DNA of 64,000 nucleotides from Nemophila menziesii (Eukaryota > Streptophyta > Magnoliopsida > Boraginales > Hydrophyllaceae). The stretch is from assembly GCA_029959085.1 (NCBI GenBank), contig JARWIR010000017.1, positions 19,457,507 through 19,521,506 on the forward strand, written 5' to 3'. The notes under the pieces are model-generated. The model did no database searches. It was not told the origin of the DNA and worked only from the letters and a program-made list of their open reading frames with translations. The first letter of the stretch is position 1; every line of letters begins with the position of its first letter. Below, piece after piece: positions 1 to 10,303 of the stretch. The translations under genes were made by a program, and so were the position numbers.

Positions 1-537
1 TATATATATGCTGTCGGTGGAATAAATGATCTAGAGTGGGTCACCCTTCTATACCCCACCCTTACGCATTTGCTTCATGCCAAATACAGCCTGGTACCCC
101 CACCCTTCATTTCTCATCTTCTCCTAATCACCAATAATTAATATCCAGCACATTGAAATTTTGCTTTTCAGTCCATTTCCTATCTTCTGATTACAAAATT
201 ACCCTCCCCAACTACCATCAATCTATGTCAAAAAAGAAGAAAATTATTTTGTTTTTGAGGAATCTACGAAATGCAGCCCAAATATCAAACTCATTAGGAT
301 ATAAAGCCCCAGTTACTAATACTTCTAACAAAAGCCTACACGTATATAACTACCATCACCACTTACCTTATTACCCTTTCTTTACATCTTACAACAAATC
401 TTTCTCCTACTTTTGCTGATACCATGTAAATATATTATTGATTTTCTCAATATAGTATTACTATTCAATATAGTAATACTATTCTTCTTTTCTTTAAACG
501 AATGGATCCGTACCCACGGGTACGGACATATATTTAG
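1..537. other. AT-rich intergenic DNA, no gene seen
   Basis: No open frame here resembles a known protein. A short palindrome near 451-483, built on AGTATTACTA and its complement, is the only ordered structure noticed. Confidence 0.5.
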
Positions 538-1190
538 ATGTGTCCAGACATATATATTAGTGTGTACAGGCCTATATTTTTTTTAACGTTTTTAAGGTGT
601 TTGTGCCGATTTTTTTTTTGTAAATGTTCATTTTCTCAGACATGTCCAAGTACGTGTACCCAATGGTCCGCACACAAGTCATTTTCTATACGTCCAATGT
701 TTCGATTTTGTCCAAGTACATGCATGTCCAGCCAAATTCGCGTACCCCGGTCTGTACACAAGTCCGTATTTGTCCAAATTCATTCCATGCTACGGGGTTG
801 TCCAAGTCAAAATTAGTTCAAGTCTGTACCAATAGGGCTGTACCCAAGCTTTTTTTACTAAAAATACATGTCTAACGAAATAAAAAACAATCCAAGTCAT
901 TGCCCCTATGGCTGTACCCAAATCCTCTTTTTTATTTACACGTTGCCTGAAAAAAATAAGAAAAGGAAATGAAATTAGATAATTTGATGCCCATGTCTGG
1001 ACCATGCCGGTCTAGACACATTGTGTCCTGACCCAACAAGGTGAACCCTAGTTATCTTGACCAAATAAAGAAGGCCCTTGAGCCCATTATGTCTGGACAC
1101 TCAAGGCCAAAACAAAAAACAAAAAAAGACAGACCAAAAGACACAAAGCCCCAAGGGGTCTGGACACCCAAAAGGGGCTGGACTATCGGA
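538..1190. repeat. Non-coding block dense in GTCCA/TGGAC and GTACCC words
   Basis: The words GTCCAAGT, GTCTGGAC, GTCCAGAC and TGTACCC recur irregularly through about 650 bp without a fixed period. No frame codes a recognisable protein. It may be the leader or LTR of an unrecognised element, but no terminal repeat or target duplication was found. Confidence 0.4.
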
Positions 1191-2040
1191 ACATAGAAGG
1201 TGGATACTGGATCGAGAATGTCTCGACAACGGCGACATAGAAGGTGGGGACGAGATCGGTTCACAGGGAGGGAGGGTGAAGGTGGCTCAGTGGTGGGAAG
1301 AGGAACGAGGTTAAGGTGGCTCTGTGGACTGTTGCAGCGGCGAGAATGGACTGTTGATGGTGGTGTGGTGGCGCAGTTAGTGGTGATGGTGGTGTGGTGG
1401 CGCAGTTCGTGGTGATGGCGGCAGTTTTCTTGGAGATCGGAGATGCTTGAGTGGCGGAGGTCTTTCTTGTGCGCAGAGGCTACACGAACACGACGAACAG
1501 GACCACCGGATCTGTGCAGCGAGTGGAGTGAAGCTTGTGTTGAAGCTTGTGTTCGTCAGCATCGATGGTGGTGGCTTGGTTCACAACGGTGATGGTGATG
1601 GCTTGGTTCACGAGCTGTTGGGGGAGAAGCTTCTGGTGCATCAATGGAAGTGATATGGCATCGCGTTTTATGGAGCAGCAATGGCGTTGGGTTTTCAGCT
1701 GCGCTTTTCTGGTGAGTGGTGGTGTTGAGATCTGTTCTACTGTGGTAAGGTGGGGTGAAGAGGGAAGGGGAAGGAGGGCATCGGTGGAAAGGTGGTCTTC
1801 GATGGTGGTGGGTGAAGGAGGGAAGAGGGAGGCGTAGGGCTGGTGGGTGGAGGAAGGTGGGTGCTACAGGGTATAGAAAGGGTTGCAGAGAGAGAGAATC
1901 GATTTGTTGGATTCAAATCCCTAATAGGACTTTTTTTTTTTTTTGGTTTCTTCACTGTGTGATGTATTAGTGTAGTGTATAAGGGGGCTTTTTTGTCTTT
2001 CCACCTACACTAGTTACTACTTAACTTGGTGACCAACTAG
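1191..2040. other. GGTGG-rich non-coding segment
   Basis: The plus strand is rich in GGTGG and GGTGGTG words, including a near-duplicate around 1357-1420. The minus strand is therefore CCACC-rich, much like the leader part of the solo LTR at 55.9-56.5 kb. Predicted peptides are low complexity (Pro, His, Thr) and are not credible genes. A T-run lies at about 1930-1944. Confidence 0.35.
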
Positions 2041-2571
2041 TAGGCCTTAAGCTATAAGTTTGAGGCTTTGGAGGCTTTAAACATTAATTCCCCCTTTGTT
2101 TTTTTATATGAAGTATCTATATATGATTTTTTTAATTCCATCAACCCTATCAAGAAAAGATAAAAATAAGATACCATCAATTATTGGTGGACGACATAAT
2201 TAAATAAAAACTTTAGCAAAAATACATATAGATTCAGCTGCTTCCCAATTAAATTTGTATAAAGTATCAACCAGGTTTGGGTAATTTTTTAGTTTACCTA
2301 TTTTTTACCTTATTAGGTGCATTTTCGTCTTTTAGAATATTAGAAAACAAGTTGGAAAAGAAATAATGGAAAGAGATGCTTCATCTAATTCTAATAATAT
2401 TTCTCTCTCTCACTTCTTTTTCATTAGTTAAACCTTCGTTCTTTGTCTTCCCTTCAATTGCAAACAAAGCAGATCTACTGAAGCAGTCTTCATAGGTAAG
2501 CCAAACTCCATTTCTTTATCATTCACATTTTCAAATTTACAATTTATTCTTTCCATTAATCAGCAGCAGCT
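2041..2571 (+). promoter_or_regulatory. Upstream region of the chitinase-like gene
   Basis: AT-rich DNA precedes the start codon at 2572. A CT-rich stretch near 2400-2470 looks like a plant leader. A GTAAG at 2496 and a CAG at 2561-2563 could bound a short intron in the 5' untranslated region. No transcription start can be fixed from the sequence. Confidence 0.3.
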
Positions 2572-3701
2572 ATGGAGGACAATTCAAGATTATCCAGCAA
2601 AATGATGATGATAGTTATGACTATAATGGTGTTAGTAGTAATGGAAATGAGCGTAATCGGTGTTATTGGACAACAAGCATATCAAGAAACAAAGGTTGTA
2701 AAGACTTCAGGAGGGAAAAAGTATTGCACAAAAGGATGGGAATGTAGTCGTCCATCCATCTATTGTTGTAATCTCACCATTTCTGATTTCTTTCAAGTTT
2801 ATCAATTTGAAGAATTATTCGCAAAAAGAAATACACCAACTGCTCACGCTGTTGGATTCTGGGATTACCAATCTTTTATAACTGCTGCTTCTCTTTACGA
2901 ACCTCTCGGTTTTGGTACCACTGGTAATAGAACTACTCAGATGCTTGAGGTTGCTGCTTTTTTTGGTCATGTCGGTAGCAAAACTTCTTGTAAGTATTAC
3001 TTTTATTTCCACCGACACTTTAGTTTTATTACCTTTTAGTCCCTGTATTTTTGTAACCATTCATTTTTAGTTAGAAATGGATCTCGAATTTTGTTAGACA
3101 TAAATTACATCTAATGTTTTTTATAGGCGGTTATGGAGTAGCTACGGGAGGACCATTAGCATGGGGTTTATGCTACAATAGAGAGTTGAGTCCGATGCAA
3201 GATTACTGTGACGAGTATTACAAATTAGATTATCCATGTGCACCTGGAGCGAAATATTATGGTCGTGGTGCACTACCTTTATATTGGAACTATAACTATG
3301 GAGCTGCAGGTGATGCAATTAAGGCAGACTTGTTGAACCATCCTGAAGATATTGAAAAGAACGCCACACTTGCATTCCAAGCTTCGATCTGGAGATGGAT
3401 GACACCTACTAAAAGAGGACAACCTTCGGCTCATGATGTCTTTGTTGGTAACTGGAAACCTACTAAAAATGACACCATGTCTAAACGTGTTCCTGGTTTT
3501 GGTGCCACCATGAATCTTCTTTATGGTGAACTTACTTGTGGAAAAGGTGATGTAGATGAGATGAACGTTGTGATCTCACATTTTCTGTATTACCTTGACT
3601 TGATGGGTCTTGGACGTGATGTGGTGGCTAATGAAGGACTTGGTTGTGGAGAACAGGTTCCGTTTAACCCAAACACTAAACCTGCTGCTGCATCAGCTTG
3701 A
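2572..3701 (+). CDS. CTL1-like: Chitinase-like protein, GH19 family, CTL1/POM1 type
   Basis: Two exons, 2572-2989 and 3127-3701, are joined by a GT-AG intron that splits a Cys codon and give 330 residues. The closest known family is Arabidopsis CTL1 (POM1/ELP1/HOT2, 321 residues), a secreted wall protein needed for normal cellulose deposition. Residues about 11-33 form a hydrophobic signal peptide. The GH19 fold is clear from VGFWDYQSFITAA, GPLAWGLCYNRE, YYGRGALPLYWNYNYG and FQASIWRWMTP. The HET motif of active chitinases is replaced at residues 136-138 by SKT, so the catalytic Glu is Lys137. Arabidopsis CTL1 shows the same loss, so chitin hydrolysis is unlikely and a glucan-binding or wall-assembly role is inferred. 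The frame is intact and the gene appears functional. Confidence 0.95.
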
Positions 3702-4020
3702 TCGTCTTTGATTGTATTGTTCGCCACATGATAATAATAATAATAAGAGGAGGAAGTGAGATTGATCACTAGTAAATGTGTGTAATACCTCGAATGCGTT
3801 AGAAGAAATTGTATTATTATTATTATGTTGTGAGATTTTACCGTTTGTCTTATAGGTTTGGAAATTCATTTTGTCACACTATAGTTTGTGGAATATGTAC
3901 TGATAAATTAAGTTTGTCATACTGTTGTAATGTATTTTTATGTAATTTGTATACATTTGTTTGCTCAACTCTGAAATGTTTATCAATAATGTGTTCTTTG
4001 AGACGTTAATTAATATATAA
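3702..4020 (+). other. 3' untranslated and downstream region of the CTL1-like gene
   Basis: AT-rich sequence follows the stop codon, with several ATAATA runs at 3730-3745. No other gene is visible. Confidence 0.4.
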
Positions 4021-4220
4021 GTTCAGAATTTCGAAACGCACGGGCGTAATAGGAAGACTTACCCTCGATCATGTAAAGCATTTGAGATGCTTGAAACAAG
4101 GTTTAGTCACCCAAAAGAAGTTGAGCGGGAATGGGATCAATCTGAATGTGCTACACAAAGGCATGTATGAGGTCAGATATCTAATAATAGCTGGGGGAAG
4201 GACTCACGATTGGAGTCTCA

Positions 4221-4379
4221 CCACAGGATCAAAAGGGTACCCCATACGCCAAGGGATAAGACAGCAAATACCTAAGTATCCTTGTCCTCCCGAAAACACA
4301 CCACAGGATCAAAAGGGTACCCCATACGCCAAGGGATAAGACAGCAAATACCTAAGTATCCTTGTCCTCCCGAAAACAG
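4221..4379 (+). repeat. Exact two-copy tandem duplication, period 80 bp
   Basis: The 80-bp block at 4221-4300 is repeated at 4301-4379. Both copies begin CCACAGGATCAAAAGGGTAC, and the copies agree to the last base or two. The lack of divergence points to a recent local duplication in otherwise old sequence. Confidence 0.9.
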
Positions 4380-4889
4380 ATGATCTTTCCATGAGTATAA
4401 CACAAAAAATTTGATAGTGGATTGCTAGTCAATCTACGAGATGTGGTGCAACCTATCACCTCACAATGAAGTTCCCATAGTGGGGAACTATAAGCTCGAG
4501 GCAACCAACCCAATATCATAACTCATTAGCAGGACCGAATAAATCCAAGTGTTATCCAAAAGAGCCAGGAAGATGAGACCTTGTGTACTTGAAATGAGAC
4601 AGACATGGTTTGAACGTACTTAAAGGATCGGCCCATGGAACATCCAAAATTATCAAGCATGAGGGGTTGATCATTCTAACCTGCTCTGCAAAAGTTTAAA
4701 CTTACTGTATATACTTACACTCTTTCCTTTCCCTATAGTGTTAACGAGGTGGGAAATAAAAACTAAAAAAAGAACATTTCCACTGGCAAATCTTTTTGGT
4801 GAACTCCTCTAATTTTTCTCCCCTTACAACTTGGCAAAAGATTTGTAAGAAGGAGAAGGGGGAAGGAATTTTATCTTGGCGGACACTTT

Positions 4890-5100
4890 ACCAGTAAGGT
4901 TCCCAGTTGTCCTGCAGATATTGACTTACGAAGTATGCCTTGGTTCGAGTCCTCGTATCAACGTTAGTGTTGAAGTATAAAAATTCATATAAGTCTTCCT
5001 CTAACAATTGAAACTTTTAGATGAGTTGGTAACTTAATATTGGTATCTCAGCTTTAGGTGCCATAATTTAATGGGTTCAAGTCTTGAATCGATAACTTAA
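4890..5100 (+). repeat. Possible SINE-like sequence with tRNA-type promoter boxes
   Basis: GGTTCGAGTCC near 4942 and GGGTTCAAGTC near 5073 resemble the B box of a tRNA promoter. A GAGTTGGTAAC word near 5023 could be an A box. No tail or target duplication was found, so this is a weak call. Confidence 0.25.
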
Positions 5101-5300
5101 CAGTTGGGAGGAAGTTCATATAACAAAAAGACGGCTACAACTATAAAGCCCGCATTTTGCAAAGAAGATATAAAGTATCGAACTGCAAAGCTAACACGTC
5201 CGAATTCAATTCCTTATAACTACGATTGGAGCAAGTATATGATTAGTCCCATCTTGGACCTCACTTTAGGCCATATTCCACCCCTTATTTAAGGCTAATG

Positions 5301-5762
5301 GGAGCTCAATGTTTGTTTTCAGGCCAAAAGGCTTGGTTTCACTTAATTATCTCAAAATAATATTTATTGACTGTGATCAATGTTTTTTTTTTTCCATTAA
5401 ACTATCACAACAATTGATTGTTTGGATCAATTAACTAATAAAGGTTTCAAATAACCCACCAGTTTATCAAATAATTCCAAATGTCATGTACATATATATA
5501 AGGGGGAATATTTTTATACAGTCCCATGACTATGAAACTTTCATAGTAAAGCCTCTAGTTACTTAATCCAACTAACCCAATTAAAGAAGGTAAAAAACCA
5601 CCCCAACCCTATTGTATACACAGTGAAAACGATTTTACAAAAACAAAAACTCAATATAGGATCTGGATCCACAAATTCATTTGCTTTCTGTGTTCAATGT
5701 GCAGAAGAACTAAACCCCGCCCCTACCCCCACCGATATGTAATTTTGTATATTTAGTAATAT
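5301..5762. other. AT-rich intergenic DNA, nothing recognised
   Basis: No coding frame or repeat boundary was identified. Confidence 0.4.
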
Positions 5763-6095
5763 ATATGTAGTAACTATAGAAATTTTAACTATTTAAGTCA
5801 TAAAATTCATCTAACAACACTATAGTAATATAAAAATACTAAAAATTGAGTTATAATACCAACTAAAGAATTCTCGGGAATAAGAAGAATAACAAAAAGG
5901 TCTATGCGACCATGTTATTCCATTAATCGGCGCCTAGGCGGCCATTTCTTGCCATTAATCGGTGCCTAGACGGGTTAGGCGCCTATTCCACGACGACTAA
6001 GACGCTAGGCAAAAACGTCTAGAATTTTAACTAGGCGCAAGTGGTTGAGGGGGGAGCTGACGCCTAGGCGGGGAGATCTACAACATAGTCAGCCG
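5763..6095 (+). repeat. Dispersed repeat with GCGCCTAGGCG palindromes, copy 1
   Basis: This segment aligns base by base, with scattered changes, to 42618-42965 in the same orientation. The right half carries repeated GCGCCTAGGCG, GCCTAGACG and TTAGGCGCC words. The ends look weakly inverted (TATGTAGTA at the left, complement TATGTTGTA at the right). Its right edge abuts the broken 3' end of the LINE at 6.1-9.0 kb. It is probably a non-autonomous DNA element, possibly related to the hAT gene that lies next to copy 2. Confidence 0.65.
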
Positions 6096-8993
6096 CTGGT
6101 CCTACCTATTAGCCGTGTAACTCTCAATAAGATTTATAATCTATTCACCTATTCTTCCGGTAAAGTTTCATCAAACTTACATTGAAGTTGAGAATTCATC
6201 CATACTCCTTTACTAAAAGGGCACATAAGAATAATATGTTCAATTGACTCAGTTTCATCTTCACACCATTCACAAGTATCACCCTTTACACATTTCTTCT
6301 TCTTTAGATTACACTTCGTGGGAATAGCATTATTATGAGCCTTCCAAGCGAAATTCCTAATTTTCAAGGGAACATTTGATTTCCAGATTAAATTATATAA
6401 CTTCTTGTTACTAAGCTCCCCTTCCTTAGATGATTGCCCCTCCTTATCACATTCAATTTGTACAAGTCGATGATATCCCGACTTTGTAGAATAGATACCA
6501 TTTTTCGTTGTCGTCCAAATATGTGAATCATCCTTATCCAACTGCATGATTGTAATTTTCCTAGTATCCAACAAATCTTTGTTTGTACAAAACTTGTTTA
6601 GTGTCTCGAAATTCCAATTTGTCATCTCATTGTTGAAACACTCAGCAACCTTAGAAATTTTGCAGTTTTGAGGTTTTTCAAGTTTGTAACCCTTCTTAAT
6701 CCACGCATCTTCCCATATATTATTTTTTAAATCCGTTCACTACCTGCCAAATACATTCGTCTTTGAAAAACTGAAGACCTTTGAATATACTCGCCCAGCT
6801 CCATGATCGTCTATTCTTTAATTTTGCATTCCACATATCAGATGATGGAAAATAAATACCTTTCAACACTTTTGTTACCAGGGAATTTGGATTATGTAAG
6901 AGTCTCCATGCTTGATTAGCGAGTAGCACTAAGTTCATATTCTGAAAATCTCTGAAGCCGATACCTCCCATGCTTTTAGATCTAACAACTTTCTTCCATT
7001 CCATCCAGTGAATCCTTTTTTTTATTACCCGCATTCCACCAAAAATTAGCAATAAGAGTACTCATACTTTTACAAAGAGAATATAGGAAATTTAAAAATT
7101 GACATGGCATAGTACCGTATTGCTTGCAAAACTTCCTTAATGAGTACTTCCTTACCTTGGTCCGATAAAAGTTTAGCAAACCAACTTGCTGACTTACTCA
7201 ATAACTTGTCTCTTATATAAGAAAGATTCTCGACCTTCAATCTTTTCAAAGTCAAAGGAATACCCAAATATATTCTAAAGGAGCTAGTGCATTCAATATT
7301 ATGCATATTCGCCATTTCCTGAGCTTTATCTTCAGGGAAACCCTTGCTAAACATAATAGATGATTTATTAAAATTAACTTTCTGCCTCGAAGCACCACAA
7401 TATAAAGAAAGAACCCTAGAAAAAGACTCAATTTCCGTGTTATTAATTTCAATAAAGAATAATGTGTCGCCTGCGAATCGAAGATAAGTAAGCCTAGGTG
7501 CAGCTCTGGCTAGCGAAATACCTCTAATATCTCCTTTGCGACATTCAAAATTAATGAGCCCAATAAGACCCTCCATGAGAAAAGAAAAAAGAAGTGGGGA
7601 CAGCGGATCTCCTTAACGTATACCTCTCTCTGGTTTAAACTTTTTAAGCCTTTCCCCATTGACTTTGACTTGATATGAAATCGAGGATATACAATTATAA
7701 ATCAACTTAACCCATTTGTATGAGAAACCAAGTTTACGTAAAATTACTGTGAGAAATTCCCAATTTACTTGATCATATGCTTTTTCCATATCAATTTTGA
7801 CGGCTCCATAATGTTTTTTTGATTTTCTCTTGTTTTTCATGTAATAAGCCGCCTCTTGAGAAATTATAATATTATCATGTATGCTTTTACCTTTAATAAA
7901 CGTCGATTGAGTCGGAGAAATAATATCGTTCATAATTGGCTGTCACCTAAGCGTCATTATTTTTGCGATGATCTTATGACTAAAGTTTATACACGAGATC
8001 AGTCTAAAATCCATGATAATTTCTTGAGAAAAAGGCGTATTATTCTAAAAAAACAGTTACCATTCTGTATATATATCATCTTTAATGATTTTCCAAAATT
8101 CTTTATAAAAACTCCCCGTAAGGCCGTCAGGACCAGGTGCTCTGGAACCCGACATAGAGAAAACAACAGTTCTAATTTTCTCCAAATCTGGCGTTCTTGC
8201 CAATCTATCATTAATTTCATCATTGATCTTAAGAGGCGTATAATTGGCTATATTTTCACTTTCACTAGAGTTTGTACCTTTGAAAATATAAATAAAGTAA
8301 TCTTGAATTATATCTTTTACTTCTTTCGGATCGTCAACCCATTTACCATTGTAATCTTTCAATTCATTAATCCAATTTATATTACGCCGCATTGTTGTCT
8401 TGGCGAAGAAATACCTTGTATTTTATCTCCTTTTTTATTACACGGGTCACATGCCTGGTCAGCCCAAAAAGCCTCCTCCTGTTTCCAAATAATTTCCATT
8501 TCCTCTTTGGTTTTTTCTCCAACTCTTGGTTGTCTTCAGTCGGATCCACGTCCTGTAATTTCTCTAATATACCCTCATAATTATTGAGTATATTCCTATC
8601 ATTATGAAAAAATTTCCGACTCCACCCTTGAGAGCTAGACACATAGCGTCTCTTTTGTTCACGAAATTTTGAATATATTTTGTATTTCTATAATTATTAC
8701 ATGCCCGACTAACCACGTCTCTACATTCGATACTTTCAAGCCATCTTGATTCAAACATAAAATAATTAGAATTATTTTTCATGTTATTAGATCTTTGCAC
8801 AATTAATGGAGAATGGTCTGTACCAATTGTCGGAGGAACCTTAATAATAGTATCGGGAAAGAGATTGTACCACTCATTAGAGGCTAAACCTCTATCTAAT
8901 CTTTCTTTAACATTTTCCGAACCTTGTCGTTTATTTGTCCATGTAAAAAAACAACCCTTTGTTGGGATATCCACCAAACTGTTTGAATTTTAA
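6096..8993 (-). mobile_element. L1-type LINE, truncated at both ends and inactive (LINE A)
   Basis: Reading leftwards, the order is: end of the endonuclease domain (CFFTWTNKRQGSENVKERLD, then GTDHSPL), reverse transcriptase (SGSRAPGPDGL, IDMEKAYDQVNWEFL, the FADD region), then a zf-RVT zinc-binding segment with CEWCEDETESIEHI. The 5' part of the endonuclease and all of ORF1 are missing. The 3' end stops near 6130, next to a dispersed repeat. There are several frameshifts. A stop codon (7613-7615) replaces Gln in the RQGDP motif, and the catalytic FADD reads FAGD at 7466-7477. It belongs to the same family as the LINE at 31.5-38.9 kb. Confidence 0.9.
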
Positions 8994-9129
8994 TATTAAA
9001 TGTGCCTTGAGATATTAAATGTGTATTAGAAATATCAGTTTTAATATTTTAATAAAGACAATAATAAAAAAAAGGAAAAAAGAATTTTAATATTCTAACT
9101 AAATAAATATTTTGATACTATACCTTTAA
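8994..9129. other. AT-rich fragment resembling the interior of a Stowaway-like MITE
   Basis: The words GATATTAAATGTGTATTAGAAATAT match the interior of the elements at 18960 and 22534 at scattered positions. No ends are preserved. Confidence 0.3.
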
Positions 9130-9678
9130 TAGGGCAATAAATGAACCAAACCGCTCGCGAGCAGTTTGAGCTCGTCTCGGAGAAAAGCTCGTTCGAGATC
9201 GACTCGAATATAAACAAGCTCAAACTCAAGCTCCATTTTAAGCTCGGTAAGTAAACGAATCTGCTTGAACTCGACTCGTGAGCTCGTTTAAAATTATAAA
9301 TTAATATATTATCTACTTGTAAATATATTATTAAACCTTCAATATCAAATTAGATATTTTTAATTTCTTTAAACATTTATTTTTTTATTAATGTTATGTT
9401 TCATATTTTCATACCACACACTCTATCAAATACCAACCATTCATGAAAGTCCAATTTCAACCCCAAAAAACAGCTAAAAAGATCGTTCTATAAGTTAAAC
9501 AAACAAGTTTAACATTTCTGATTTGAATCACTGAAAGTTTGAGCTCGGCTTGTTTAAATTTGAGTTCGGCTCGGCCTGGCTCATTTAAATTTAAGCCCGG
9601 TTCGGCTCGACTCGTGAAATTAAACAAACAAGTCTATACATCTAGTGTTCGGCTTGACTTGACTCGTTTACATTCCTA
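9130..9678. mobile_element. hAT-type MITE rich in GAGCTCG/GGCTCG words, copy 1
   Basis: The element starts TAGGGCAATAAATGAACC and ends GTTTACATTCCTA, an imperfect terminal inverted repeat. Flanking 8-mers ACCTTTAA and ACTTTTAG match at six of eight bases, as expected of an aged hAT target duplication. The interior carries many CTCGAGC, GAGCTCG and GGCTCG words. It is homologous to 39183-39813 and has no coding capacity. Confidence 0.8.
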
Positions 9679-9686
9679 ACTTTTAG

Positions 9687-10303
9687 TAAGTAAATAAAAA
9701 AAATAAAGAACCAGAGTGCGTATTTGATAGTCTCCCTTATTTAAAAAAGCAAAACTACATAAAAGTAACTACAAAAAGAAAGAAATAAGGAGATATGGTA
9801 AGTGTGCAAGTAACTCCAACTCATTCTTTCCACCTTCGCCGAAAAAAAGAAACACTTTCCACCGACCCCCACTTTTTTTTTTTTTTTCCAAAGACGACCC
9901 CCACTTCTCTCTTTGTGTAAGTCGTCTTTTTTCCGAACAAAAAAAAAAGTCGTCTTTTGTGTAATATTAAATTATATTAATTAATTTTAATTATGAGGAG
10001 ATAAAAAGAAGACTAAAAAAGAAAAAAGAAAGAAAAGTCAGAAAATTCCGTCTGTTTGATCCCCTTCTTCATTCGTTGTTGCCTCCCTGTCTGTCTTAAC
10101 AAACCCCAAAAAAGGCAACCCCAGAGATAGCTACTACCAATATTCCAGGTAATATATTTAATATTTTTCATTTTACTACTAATTAATGTTAATTAACTAA
10201 TTTCCTTTTTAATTTCGCTTTTGCCTCTTCTTCTTCTTCTCAATATCATCTTTATTGTTTTCCCTCTCCCTCTCTTTCTGTATTTCTCTTTTGTGAAATT
10301 CTA
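9687..10303 (+). promoter_or_regulatory. Upstream region and leader of the PTI1-like kinase
   Basis: The DNA alternates C-rich and T-rich tracts typical of a plant leader (CTCCCTCTCTTTCTG near 10268). A GGTAAT donor-like site at 10149-10154 could begin an intron in the untranslated leader. A small repeat of AAGTCGTCTTTT occurs at about 9923-9957. Confidence 0.35.

Larger units (their letters stand above)
4020..5300. other. Repeat-derived DNA of unidentified family
   Basis: Short open stretches do not match a protein family I recognise. The composition is less AT-rich than the flanks, and the segment contains an exact tandem duplication and tRNA-like internal boxes. It is probably decayed transposon non-coding sequence. 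Confidence 0.35.

Noticed and set aside
1052..1970. Overlapping open frames on both strands upstream of the chitinase-like gene
   Set aside because: They are low-complexity products of GGTGG repeats with no domain.
7856..8587. 243-residue open frame on the plus strand
   Set aside because: It is the antisense of LINE A reverse transcriptase and has no similarity of its own.
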